Source: JAAYAY01 sp964429355 (GTDB lineage Bacteria > Planctomycetota > Planctomycetia > Pirellulales > Thermoguttaceae). Taken from it: DNA of 30,544 nucleotides. The number at the start of each line of letters is the position of its first letter. Position 1 is the stretch's first letter. The notes below the pieces were generated by a model. That model saw only the letters and a program-made list of their open reading frames with translations. It ran no database searches and was not told the DNA's origin. The DNA lies in NCBI GenBank assembly GCA_964429355.1, contig CAYSCH010000076.1, positions 1-30,544 on the forward strand, in the 5' to 3' direction. Positions 1 through 9,074 of this stretch are shown here, one piece after another. The translations under genes were made by a program, and so were the position numbers.

Positions 1-945
1 CGCGACTGGGACGAATTCTGGCGGCACATGGCGGGAGACTACGGCACACTGGCCGGCAGTGTGCCGATTTTTCCTGCCCTCGGCAATCATGAGAACCACG
101 CTGGGCCGGGGGGTGGTTATTCGGCGGAAGGGGCAGACTTTGCCACCGACAAGTTCCTCACCTATTTTGAGGTTCCGTCCAATCAGGCTGCCAACGAGAA
201 GCATCGCGGCCGGTACTACCGGATCGTCTACGGGCCGATCACACTTATTACTCTCGACTCGAGCAACGGTTTGCCGCACCAAACGGCCTCCGACACGAAC
301 CATTACCTGGAAGGGAGCAATGCTCCCGACTTCAACCCCGGTTCTGAACAATACCGCTGGTTGGAACTGCAATTGGCCGAGGCCCAGAAAGGCAGCCGCT
401 TCACTTTCGTGCAGTTTCACCACACCATGTACGGCTCGGGGCCCCACAGCATTCCGTTTGGCCACCCCGATTTCTCCAAACAGGCCGGCATTGCCATGCG
501 GGTAGTTCTCCCTCTCCTGTTCCGATACGGCGTCGATGCGGTCATCTCGGGGCACGACGAACTGCAGGAGCGGTCGGTGGTGGCAGGGACCGAAACCCTT
601 CCCGACGGCTCAACGCGTCCCCACAGCATCCACCTCTATGACGTCGGCGTCGGCGGTGACGGGCTGCGCGGCCCCTCCACCGGTTTCGACAATCCGCATC
701 GCCAGTACCTCGCTCACGACGACGCGCCGGAGGTCTGGGAGGGAAAGCGGTTGGTCTCCGGCGGCAAACACTACGGCCACCTGGAGGTCAATGTTGCGCC
801 CAGTGCCGAGCGGGGATGGCAGGCCGAATTGGCGCCGGTTCAGATTTTTCCCCTGCTCGACGGCGATGGCCAGGTTGTCGGCTGGGAACGTCGGATCAGC
901 GGGGATGTGGTGACGATTTCCGCCCCGTCTGACGAACGGCTGTAG
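1..945 (+). CDS. Metallophosphoesterase, C-terminal part (5' truncated by window edge)
   Basis: The reading frame is open from base 1, so the N-terminus lies outside the window; 314 residues are visible. The metallophosphoesterase signature is partly present. GNHE lies at bases 82-93, a paired histidine (QFHHTMYGSG) sits mid-protein, and SGHDE follows where the family has its GHxH metal ligands. The first metal motif (DxH) and the GDxx block should lie upstream. The family uses a two-metal centre to hydrolyse phosphomonoesters or diesters; secreted purple-acid-phosphatase-like and calcineurin-like members are common in Planctomycetota. In the last motif the usual second His is Glu (GHDE), which could change metal binding. 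The exact substrate cannot be told. Stop TAG at 943-945. Confidence 0.85.
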   Translation, partial: RDWDEFWRHMAGDYGTLAGSVPIFPALGNHENHAGPGGGYSAEGADFATDKFLTYFEVPSNQAANEKHRGRYYRIVYGPITLITLDSSNGLPHQTASDTNHYLEGSNAPDFNPGSEQYRWLELQLAEAQKGSRFTFVQFHHTMYGSGPHSIPFGHPDFSKQAGIAMRVVLPLLFRYGVDAVISGHDELQERSVVAGTETLPDGSTRPHSIHLYDVGVGGDGLRGPSTGFDNPHRQYLAHDDAPEVWEGKRLVSGGKHYGHLEVNVAPSAERGWQAELAPVQIFPLLDGDGQVVGWERRISGDVVTISAPSDERL

Positions 946-1228
946 CGCCAGATGACGCGCCGAATCCGGTACGGCGAATCTACCCATCTTGCTTGACGCC
1001 CACCCCACCAGGATCTACCCTGGAAACAGGGCCCAGTCCGTCCACAGGTCTGTACTGCTATCCTCAACGATCGTGGAGTATTTCACAAAGACTCGCGACC
1101 ATCGGGAGCAGACCATCTCCATTCGAGCGGTAGCTCGCTTTGGCTTATCGGCCCTGCCGCCCTGTGTGATGTGACTGGCTGCTGGCGATGGTGATGCTGT
1201 TTTCGCGACTTCGGTGGAGGAGTTTCTG
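946..1228. other. Intergenic region upstream of the DUF1570-like gene
   Basis: No gene is supported in this 283-bp stretch. A small perfect hairpin CCCTG-GAAA-CAGGG (1018-1031, GNRA-type loop) lies 73 bases after the phosphoesterase stop. It has no T-run after it, so it is at best a weak terminator or leader structure. No convincing promoter was seen. Confidence 0.3.
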
Positions 1229-2671
1229 ATGCGAACGTGGGTCCTGGTGTGGGTTGTTTTCTTGTCGTGCTTACGGGGTTCCGCACGAGCCGATATCGTC
1301 CTTTACCCGATCCCCAAGACGCCGCTGGCCTGTGTCGTGCAGGGCACGGTGACGGTTCATCCGGGCCGAACGGTCACCATGCGTCATCCTCGCTTCGGGG
1401 ATCTGTATTTCGATCTGACCAACATCCGTTACTGGAAGGTACCGACCACCGAAGCCCTTGCCAACCGCAAGCTGGGCGAGGCGACTCGAAGCGGCAACGT
1501 CGGTCTCTGCCTGGAGGCTGCCCGTTGGGCCCTTCACAACGGCGAACTTGCCGTTTTCTATCGGGCTGCCGCGGAAGCCTGGAAACTGGATCCGAAGCAT
1601 CCCACCGTGGTGCGTCTGGTGGCCATGAAGAAGAAGATCGACGCACCGATTCCCCCCTCGCCGGACCTGGAAAAAGAGATTCGCGACTATCTCAAGAACG
1701 ACGAGAAGATGACGGTTGTCCAGAGCAAGCACTTCATCCTGCTTCATGATACGTCGCCCGACAAAGACCCCTATTCGAAGAAGACCCGAGTGGAAGAGCG
1801 GATCCAGTTGCTCGAAACGGTCTACGAGAGCTTTCTCATGAAGTTTTGCCTTGAGGGATGCAGCCTTCAGGTCCCGGAGAAACGTCTCAAGGTGGCCCTG
1901 TTTTCTCAGCGCGACGACTTTCTCGCGTCCAGCGAAAAGGACCTCGATTTTGCGGCCGGGTTTTACACGAAGAAGGACAATATCTCCGTCTTCTACGATC
2001 AGGGTACGAACGAGATTCACAAGACGCTCGAAGCGCTCAGCAACGTGCTTCAGGAGAGAAAGCAGCATGCGATCAAGAATCGCGCGCCCGATGCGAAGAA
2101 CACGGTCCGCCTGGCCGATACCCTGAGAGTGTTGACGCTTGTCGCCCGCGAGAACGCCGATATTGAAGTCGTCAGTCATGAAGCAACCCACCACATGGCA
2201 GCGGTGACCGGTCTGTTTCCCAACAAGGCGCCCGCGACCACGTGGGCCCACGAGGGATTGGCCACCTACTTCGAGTCGCCCGGCGAGGCGGCCTGGAGCG
2301 GCATCGGCACGGTCAACGAACAGCGGCTCGATCGCTACCGCGAGCTTGCCGTCGACCGCGAGCACTGCAATATCCGCTTCATCGTCTCGGATCGGATCTT
2401 CTCCAAGGCGGGTACGCTCGACGCCTTGCTCCACGGCTACGGCCAGGCCTGGGCCCTTACGCACTTCCTGATGAACCGCCACTTCGAGCAATTGGTCAAG
2501 TACTATCAGCTCGTGGCTGCCGTCGAAGCGGAGGAACCCCTCGAAGCGGACGAGTACGAGAGACTCTTTATTGAAGCCTTCGGCGACGACTTGGATTCGC
2601 TGGAGGAGGAGTGGCGCAAGTATATGGTCGGTTTGAAAACCGACCTGGAGCTTATCACGGGGATCAGGTAA
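1229..2671 (+). CDS. Secreted DUF1570-like / peptidase-MA-like gluzincin protein
   Basis: A 480-residue protein starting at ATG 1229, chosen because GGAGGAG (1216-1222) sits 6 bases upstream; an in-frame GTG at 1214 overlaps that site and is unlikely. Residues 1-21 form a Sec signal peptide (hydrophobic core VLVWVVFLSCL, likely cleavage after SARA). The middle is mixed alpha/beta with charged helices. The C-terminal third carries HEATH (residues 317-321), an HExxH zinc motif, followed 20 residues later by HEGLATYFE, in which a second His-Glu and the distal Glu match the gluzincin third-ligand region. This arrangement is that of the DUF1570/peptidase-MA-like proteins expanded in Planctomycetota. 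Activity as an exported metallopeptidase is inferred, and the substrate is unknown. It stands alone, followed by about 320 non-coding bases. Confidence 0.85.
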   Translation: MRTWVLVWVVFLSCLRGSARADIVLYPIPKTPLACVVQGTVTVHPGRTVTMRHPRFGDLYFDLTNIRYWKVPTTEALANRKLGEATRSGNVGLCLEAARWALHNGELAVFYRAAAEAWKLDPKHPTVVRLVAMKKKIDAPIPPSPDLEKEIRDYLKNDEKMTVVQSKHFILLHDTSPDKDPYSKKTRVEERIQLLETVYESFLMKFCLEGCSLQVPEKRLKVALFSQRDDFLASSEKDLDFAAGFYTKKDNISVFYDQGTNEIHKTLEALSNVLQERKQHAIKNRAPDAKNTVRLADTLRVLTLVARENADIEVVSHEATHHMAAVTGLFPNKAPATTWAHEGLATYFESPGEAAWSGIGTVNEQRLDRYRELAVDREHCNIRFIVSDRIFSKAGTLDALLHGYGQAWALTHFLMNRHFEQLVKYYQLVAAVEAEEPLEADEYERLFIEAFGDDLDSLEEEWRKYMVGLKTDLELITGIR

Positions 2672-2994
2672 GGCCATGGCTGATGCGGCCTGGTGGTCTG
2701 TCCAATTAGAGTCAGCAGGTCCGAGAAACTCACGCCCTGGAAGAGATTACGTGTCAATCCTCTTGAATAGTGCATTCTGACGATTAGCAATGTCAAACTG
2801 GACAGACCACTCGGGCCGTGCGAGAGCCGCGCCGTTCCTCTGGGGTGGGGATTCTTTTCACGAATCGGGGGTTGTGCGGCCGATGACGGCCAAAAATCCA
2901 GGTTTTTTCGCCCAAAGGTGTGATATTTGGTCACCTACCTCGCTTGTATTCGTGGAGATGACCCGCGAAAGACAGCCAGAGGGAGTGCCCCATC
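2672..2994. other. Intergenic region, no gene seen
   Basis: This 323-bp stretch contains no frame with convincing coding character on either strand. A short GGCC...GGCC stem near 2877-2891 followed by AAAAAT, and a T6 run at 2904-2909, are visible but form no clear terminator for the upstream gene. Confidence 0.3.
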
Positions 2995-3207
2995 ATGTCG
3001 AGTGCCATTCTTTCCGCCGAGTATGTGCCTGGAGTCGGGAGACTGGACGCTATCCGGCCGGTCCCGTGCGTCGGCAGTCCGGCGATTTCGTGGTCGTGGC
3101 GGAAGGTCGGTGAGAATGCCAGCGGCCTGATGTTTCTGACCGTGCTGGGCTGGGAGGTCTGGCGGATCGGCGGCCAGTTGCTGCACTACGTGACCTGGTA
3201 TTATTGA
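2995..3207 (+). CDS. Possible 70-aa hypothetical protein
   Basis: ATG at 2995 has a purine-rich ribosome-binding site GAGGGAG (2979-2985) 9 bases upstream. The codons are mostly GC-ending, as in the neighbouring genes. The product has no recognisable domain. Its C-terminal half (from GLMFLTVLGWEVWRIGG onward) is hydrophobic and aromatic and ends in HYVTWYY; it could be a single membrane-associated helix. Support is only the ribosome-binding site and codon usage. An 83-codon frame on the opposite strand (2935-3186) overlaps it and looks less protein-like. It lies convergent to the oxidoreductase gene that ends at 3318. Confidence 0.4.
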   Translation: MSSAILSAEYVPGVGRLDAIRPVPCVGSPAISWSWRKVGENASGLMFLTVLGWEVWRIGGQLLHYVTWYY

Positions 3208-3255
3208 CGGAAACGGGAGAGCGGGTCCGGAAGCGTTTTGAGCCTCCCCGGAATT

Positions 3256-3274
3256 CTCGAAGGGATCCTTCGAG
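3256..3274. terminator. Perfect hairpin between convergent genes
   Basis: CTCGAAGG-GAT-CCTTCGAG, an 8-bp perfect stem with a 3-base loop, lies 44 bases beyond the stop of the minus-strand oxidoreductase gene and 49 bases beyond the stop of the possible plus-strand 70-aa gene. There is no T-tract on either side, so a terminator role is inferred from position only. Confidence 0.4.
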
Positions 3275-3317
3275 GTCCAGGGAAGCTCAAGAGCGTGTCA
3301 GCGATGGAGCGTCCGGG

Positions 3318-4481
3318 TCAGGCGATATCGACCCAGGCCCCTTCTTTGGCGCTTCGGAGGACAGACTCGCAGACCATCTGGGTCCGCATGGCGGTCCGCA
3401 TGTTGGGCTGGAAGGCGGGGCCGCCCTCGAGGCTGGCGAGGAAATCGGCGAAGCCGTGGGTGAAGGTGTGTTCGTAGCCGATCGTGGTGCCGGGCACCCA
3501 CCAGTTCTTCATGTAGGGGTGCTCAGAATTGGTCACGTGGATCCGTTGCCAGCCGGTGAGGTGGTCTTCGATCTTCTTGCCGGTGTCGGGATCGGCGTAG
3601 CGGAAGAACTGGAGGATGTGCGGATCTTCCAGGTCGAAGAACAGGCCGCCCCGCTCTCCATTCATTTCCATGGTGCTGTAGTTTTTGCGGCCACGGGCGT
3701 AGCGGGTGCTTTCGAAGGTGCCGATCGATCCGTTGGCAAACAGGGCGAGGAACATACAGGCGTCGTCGATGTCGACCTTTTCGACCTTGCCCGTTTCGGC
3801 GTGTTTGCGTTCCTTGATGAACGTTTCCGTGTGGGCGACGACTCGCTGAATCGGTCCGTTGATCCATTCGGCCGTATCGATGGAGTGGGCGAGGAGGTCG
3901 CCGGTGACGCCGCTGCCGGCCACCTTGCTGTCGAGTCGCCAAAGGGCCATGCCGCCCTGGGGAACGTCCTGGCCGATGGTGTAGTCCTGGTTGTAGGTCG
4001 CGCGGTAGTGGAAGGGTTTTCCTACGCGTCCCTCGTCGACGATCTGTTTGAACAGGCTGATGGCCGGCACGCGGCGGTAGTTGAACGAGACCATATTGGC
4101 CACGCCCGCCTTCTCGACGGCGTCGACCATCTGCTGGGCTTCGGCCGTGCTCATGGCGAGGGGTTTTTCGCAGACGACCATCTTGCCGGCCTCGGCGGCG
4201 GCGATGACGCAATCCTTGTGCATGAAGTTGGGCGTGCAGACGTCGACCAGGTCGATGTCGTCGCGCTCCACCAGTTTCCGCCAGTCGGTCTCCAGCGACT
4301 CGTAGCCCCGCTTGGCCTGGAAGTCCTTGAGCTTGGCGAGGTCTTCCTCGCGGCCGTAGCAGCCCTTGAGCACCGGCTTGTGTTCGCGTGGGAAGAAGTG
4401 GTTCACCTGCAGCCAGGCGTTGGAGTGCGTGCGACCCATGAAGCCGCAACCGAGGACGGCGATTCGGAGCTGTTTGGACAT
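3318..4481 (-). CDS. Gfo/Idh/MocA family oxidoreductase
   Basis: A 387-residue NAD(P)-dependent sugar or inositol-type dehydrogenase. The N-terminal Rossmann fold has GCGFMG at residues 11-16. EKP (105-107) is the conserved catalytic-lysine motif of the family, and D195, H199 and D202 (GDLLAHSIDTAEW) form the substrate-binding Asp/His set. Length is normal. The ATG is preceded by AAGGAGA (plus-strand 4488-4494), 7 bases away. It lies 54 bp downstream of the TIM-barrel isomerase gene on the same strand, a pairing typical of loci that oxidise and isomerise carbohydrates. The particular sugar substrate cannot be read from the sequence. No signal peptide, so cytoplasmic. Confidence 0.93.
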   Translation of the reverse strand: MSKQLRIAVLGCGFMGRTHSNAWLQVNHFFPREHKPVLKGCYGREEDLAKLKDFQAKRGYESLETDWRKLVERDDIDLVDVCTPNFMHKDCVIAAAEAGKMVVCEKPLAMSTAEAQQMVDAVEKAGVANMVSFNYRRVPAISLFKQIVDEGRVGKPFHYRATYNQDYTIGQDVPQGGMALWRLDSKVAGSGVTGDLLAHSIDTAEWINGPIQRVVAHTETFIKERKHAETGKVEKVDIDDACMFLALFANGSIGTFESTRYARGRKNYSTMEMNGERGGLFFDLEDPHILQFFRYADPDTGKKIEDHLTGWQRIHVTNSEHPYMKNWWVPGTTIGYEHTFTHGFADFLASLEGGPAFQPNMRTAMRTQMVCESVLRSAKEGAWVDIA

Positions 4482-4508
4482 GGAGGATCTCCTTGTGGAA
4501 TCAGGTTT

Positions 4509-4541
4509 CTTTCGTCATTTGAATTTCGTCATTCGTCATTC
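4509..4541. repeat. Degenerate TGACNNN heptamer repeat
   Basis: GTCA occurs at 4514, 4528 and 4535, that is at multiples of 7 with one unit lost. On the minus strand this reads GAATGACGAATGACGAAAT and so on. The spacing matches the TGACNNN arrays at 25807-25846 and 27142-27193. It fills most of the gap between the two sugar-metabolism genes, running into the last codons of the isomerase. Confidence 0.6.
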
Positions 4542-5594
4542 CTGCCATCCGTGGGCATCCCGCACGGCGAGCATGGCGGCGAGGATATCGTTCCAGGTTT
4601 GCGGGTTCATCATCACGTCGTTGGGGAACATGCAGCCGTCCCAGCAGAGATGGCGGATCTTTCTGGTCAATTGGCCGTCTTCCCGGAGCCAGAAGCCGGC
4701 GGCCCGGGTGATGTCGAGCTTCCCTTTGGGGTCGGTCGCCAGGCAGTGGCGGCCGGTCTTGTCGTGGGAGCCGGAGCCGTGCACGGTCCCGTCGTTCTGG
4801 GCGATGTGGAGGTCGTTCGTCCAGGGCCGCAGGGCGTCGGTGAGTTGCGTGTAGGCGGCGTCGAAGGCCTGCTGGTCGGTCCAATCGAAGTCCTCGGGCA
4901 CGATCGCATCTTCGGGAGCGTTGTAGCCCATCAGGTACAGGAGGGTGTGGGCCATATCGGCCTGGAAGCCCAGCGTATGGGGGCGATCGACCATTTCGAG
5001 CAGCTGCAGCATTCGTTTCCAACTGTGCATTCCGCCCCAGCAGATCTCACCCTCGGCGGCGAGGGTCTCGCCATGCTCTTCGGCGATGTCGCAGGCCTGG
5101 CGAAAAGTCTCGGCGATGATCTTCTGGTTGCCATCAGGATCGGCCAGCCAGGGCTCGACTCCTCCCCCCGTATCAATGCGGATGTTACCGTTGGGCCGCA
5201 CTCCGATCTCGCGCAGTTTCTGGCCCACGTGGCAGCCCTTGCGGACCTGGCCGAGGAACCTGGCCCGTTCCTGCTTGTCGCCCATGGCGGACCCGCCGCC
5301 GGTGGGCGGCCAGATGGGAGCCACGACCGTGCCGATCTCCAGGTTGCGGGCCTGGGCCTTGTCGGCCAGTTCCTGGATGGCGTCGTCGCTCTCGACCGCT
5401 GCGTCGATATCGATATGGGGCAGGTAGAGGAACAGATCGAATCCGTCGAACTTGACGCCGTCCACTTCGGCGGCGGCGGTCAGGTCGAGCATCGTGTCCA
5501 GGTCGATCGGCGGTTCGCCTCCGTCGCCTTTACCAACGACCCCCGGCCAGGCAGCGTTGTGAAGTCTGGGATAGTTGTTGACGTGCTCGCTCAT
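4536..5594 (-). CDS. TIM-barrel sugar phosphate isomerase/epimerase-like protein
   Basis: A 352-residue protein. The start is the ATG at 5594, with GGAGAG (plus-strand 5600-5605) 5 bases upstream; the frame stays open about 47 codons further but that extension has no family-like sequence. Xylose-isomerase-like TIM-barrel features are visible: early DGVKFDGFDLF, a central AAEGEICWGG block with a metal-binding-type Glu, GFQADMAHTL with an Asp and His, and WTNDLHIAQNDGTVHGSGSHD, which supplies the late His and Asp residues of the divalent-metal site. The family interconverts ketoses and aldoses or epimerises keto-sugars in the cytoplasm. It is cotranscribed with the Gfo/Idh/MocA gene downstream. 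The substrate is unknown. Confidence 0.85.
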   Translation of the reverse strand: MSEHVNNYPRLHNAAWPGVVGKGDGGEPPIDLDTMLDLTAAAEVDGVKFDGFDLFLYLPHIDIDAAVESDDAIQELADKAQARNLEIGTVVAPIWPPTGGGSAMGDKQERARFLGQVRKGCHVGQKLREIGVRPNGNIRIDTGGGVEPWLADPDGNQKIIAETFRQACDIAEEHGETLAAEGEICWGGMHSWKRMLQLLEMVDRPHTLGFQADMAHTLLYLMGYNAPEDAIVPEDFDWTDQQAFDAAYTQLTDALRPWTNDLHIAQNDGTVHGSGSHDKTGRHCLATDPKGKLDITRAAGFWLREDGQLTRKIRHLCWDGCMFPNDVMMNPQTWNDILAAMLAVRDAHGWQE

Positions 5595-5748
5595 AGATAC
5601 TCTCCGTTGCTTCTGAAAAAGGTCGTCGACACAACTTGGGTTCTGTGTTTCGGCCAGGGAATGCTCGGCAGACAGATATCCGGCATTCCTGTCACGGCAG
5701 ATCGCGAGGGGCCGCCGCGAAAAAGCCACGGCCATTCGCTGCGCGATC

Positions 5749-6255
5749 CTAGAACCGCGAGGCCACTTTCTGGTCGCTTGCCACTGCCACCGGTTCGAGC
5801 GGCGCCAGGTCGTTCAGCCCCTTCGGATCGGCGGAAAACGTGACGGTCTGGATCCTCCACGTGCCGTGAAAAAGTCGCGGGTGCAGGACGAACATCAGGG
5901 GCTGCCGTTCGAAGTGAATGACGCCGTAGATCTGGTGGAGACGGGGCGAGATCCGCCGCACCGCGATGATCTCGTGCCCGTCGGACTTGCCGAGCTTCGT
6001 TGCGGTCTCTGCCAACTGCTGTTTGAGCTGATTCGATGCATCTCCGGTCCACTGAAGCGCGTCGATGGCGGTGCCGATATCGGCCCTCTCGACACCTTCG
6101 AGGAATCGTTCGATTTGCGGCAGGTACGGCAATTGGTCGCGAGGCACCGGCGTGTTCTGGTAGGTTTCGCCGGCAGAGGCCGTTGCGGTCAGGGCGCCCG
6201 CCAGAAGCACAACGATTGCGACAACACGGGCGGACGATGCGGATGTGATTCTCAT
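5749..6255 (-). CDS. Small secreted protein of unknown function
   Basis: A 168-residue protein with a clear Sec signal peptide: short basic-free N-region, hydrophobic core VVAIVVLLAGALTA, likely cleavage after ASA at residue 28. The mature part of about 140 residues has an alpha-helical first half (QIERFLEGVERADIGTAID) and a beta-rich second half ending in WRIQTVTFSADPK. I recognise no catalytic motif. The fold may resemble small helix-plus-sheet domains such as DUF3887 or NTF2-like, but that is a guess. Upstream GAAGGGA at moderate distance could serve as ribosome-binding site. It lies between the isomerase (154 bp downstream) and the Uma2 gene. Confidence 0.75.
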   Translation of the reverse strand: MRITSASSARVVAIVVLLAGALTATASAGETYQNTPVPRDQLPYLPQIERFLEGVERADIGTAIDALQWTGDASNQLKQQLAETATKLGKSDGHEIIAVRRISPRLHQIYGVIHFERQPLMFVLHPRLFHGTWRIQTVTFSADPKGLNDLAPLEPVAVASDQKVASRF

Positions 6256-6343
6256 GAGTCGTTTCCCTTCTTCGCTACCACCAATGACACTGCATGCCCC
6301 TCTGGCCGGGCACGGCGCGGCGACCGGCCAGGCTTCGGACTGG

Positions 6344-7087
6344 TTACTGTTGCGAGTGGGCAGCTCGTGCCCAGTCGACGAAGGCTCGAATCACCGAGTT
6401 CTCATCCGTTTCTCGCCGCTGCTCGAGGAATCTCTCCAGATCGCGCACCGTCACGAACGGGAACGCCGCACTCCGATCGACCACCTCGTAGTCGTCGTCC
6501 TGGCTCAAACAGAGAATCTGGATCTTGCCCTTCTCATAACGCCAGATTTCCGGAATGCCGACTTGAACAAAAACCGGCAGACGCGGGACAATCGAACTTG
6601 TCACATCCACTTCGATGACAAGATCGGGCGGTGGATCGATACCCGGCCTGTAATCATCTCGGCTTCGGACCTCGGATTCGTGCTGGATATAGTAGGAGCC
6701 GTCCGGCTGCAGGCCACGTTCGTGCGAAGCGGTGGTCAGCGTTGTGGAACCCGTACTCTTGATTGGGATTTCAAGGGTGAAGGCCATCGTTTCCACCATT
6801 CGCCGCAGCAACCCGGTAACCCACTCATGATCCTGGCTTGGCGTCATCATCTCCAGAGTCCACCCGTCGTAAGTGTGCCGCAGGTAACTTTCGGGAATCG
6901 CTTCGATCAGTTTCCGATAGGCCTCCGAGTCAACGGCGTGGAGCACCCGAAGGATCTCCAGGTCTCCTCGATCGCAGGTGTGCCGTAGATGGCAATGCCC
7001 GACGGCCTCGAGCACGCGCTCATAGGCCGTCGGCGATACGCCGTGGATTACGACGTACTCATAATCGTACAGGGTCGATTCTGCCAT
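6344..7087 (-). CDS. Uma2 family (DUF820) nuclease-like protein with duplicated N-terminal segment
   Basis: A 247-residue protein; start at ATG 7087 (MAESTLYDYE), since the alternative GTG at 7147 lies inside the neighbouring gene. The Uma2 core is evident: HEWV, then LQPDGSYYI, then PPPDLVIEVDVTSS, then FVQVGIPEIWRY, matching the PD-(D/E)xK-like restriction-endonuclease fold of this family. Catalysis is not proven for most members. Unusually, the opening segment occurs twice. Residues 17-46 (VSPTAYERVLEA...LRHTCDRGDLEI) and residues 52-81 (VDSEAYRKLIEA...LRHTYDGWTLEM) align at a constant 35-residue offset: Y22/Y57, E27/E62, L34/L69, H36/H71 and L43/L78. Planctomycete Uma2 proteins normally have this segment once. 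Confidence 0.85.
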   Translation of the reverse strand: MAESTLYDYEYVVIHGVSPTAYERVLEAVGHCHLRHTCDRGDLEILRVLHAVDSEAYRKLIEAIPESYLRHTYDGWTLEMMTPSQDHEWVTGLLRRMVETMAFTLEIPIKSTGSTTLTTASHERGLQPDGSYYIQHESEVRSRDDYRPGIDPPPDLVIEVDVTSSIVPRLPVFVQVGIPEIWRYEKGKIQILCLSQDDDYEVVDRSAAFPFVTVRDLERFLEQRRETDENSVIRAFVDWARAAHSQQ

Positions 7088-7127
7088 CGTTTCTCGGACT
7101 CTCTGCGGCAACGGACCGGATTCCGGG

Positions 7128-8378
<1,251 letters not shown>

Positions 8379-9074
8379 TTTTCACAGACTCCTCAGGATC
8401 TTCGGGCATGACCGTGTCGCAAAACGAGCGGTCAATGCCGATGGGCTAACAACCTTTCCCAGAAACAACCAAGACGGCCTCCCCTGGGTGGAAAACGCCT
8501 GGGTCGGCGATTGTCTCGGGATCGGCTCCAAAACTGTGTTTCGCACGAAAACTTCTCGCCAGCGCCCGTCGGACGGGCAATCTAGACACCGGGCGATAAC
8601 GCGAATTCCCGTTCTATCGGTCGTTTCAGCCGGCCTGGGGCCGGTTTTCTTGCCATGAACGTCCGAATCGCCTCGTCTGCGGGCTCGGCTGCCGCAATCC
8701 GACGTCTGCCGAAACGACCGGTTTCGGACACTCCGGAGCCCCTGTTTTACGGTGTTCCCCGGCGGATGGCAAGTAATTGGGCCATATCTGCCCAGCTTGA
8801 TTGCTGATCCAATCGCCTTTCCGATTGTCTGCGGCTCCCCGCAACAGAACTAGGTTTTCGCGCGACGAGGACGCCATGGACGCCTCGCTGCAACCTCATC
8901 ATGCCGTCAGATTAGGCAAGTGGCGGGTTGTGCGATATTGTCCTGGTTGCAGGGGTACTCATGCATCTGGAGGATCCTCCTTCCCACTTTCTTCACCCGG
9001 CACGGACGCTACAATCAACGTCACCCGGTTTTTTTCCCAGCCAGATCAATGCGTTTTTTCTTTTAGGAGCTGCC
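8379..9074. other. 696-bp divergent intergenic region rich in hairpins
   Basis: No protein gene is supported. It contains a perfect palindrome GCCCGTC-G-GACGGGC (8564-8578), a terminator-like stem with T-run (8630-8651) and a perfect hairpin CCGAAAC-GACCG-GTTTCGG (8709-8727). The 10-mer GAAACGACCG is present in both orientations: the minus-strand copy at 8618-8627 and the plus-strand copy at 8711-8720 form a long-range inverted repeat. The region must hold the promoters of the cupin gene (-) and the DUF4432 gene (+), neither of which I could place with confidence. Confidence 0.5.
8628..8651 (+). terminator. Strong rho-independent-type terminator with no upstream gene
   Basis: AGCCGGCC-TGG-GGCCGGTT (core CCGGCC/GGCCGG at 8630-8644, extended by a G-U and an A-U pair) runs directly into TTTTCTT (8645-8651). 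It reads correctly only on the plus strand, but the nearest plus-strand gene upstream is more than 5 kb away. It suggests a short non-coding transcript within about 8380-8628 or an attenuator in a long leader of the DUF4432 gene. Confidence 0.55.

Noticed and set aside
1271..2677. 468-codon minus-strand open frame
   Set aside because: Antisense shadow of the DUF1570-like gene, which has a signal peptide, HExxH motif and ribosome-binding site.
3204..5843. 879-codon plus-strand open frame
   Set aside because: It lies opposite two well-supported genes (Gfo/Idh/MocA and TIM-barrel isomerase), has no domain, and is a by-product of GC-rich codon bias on the other strand.
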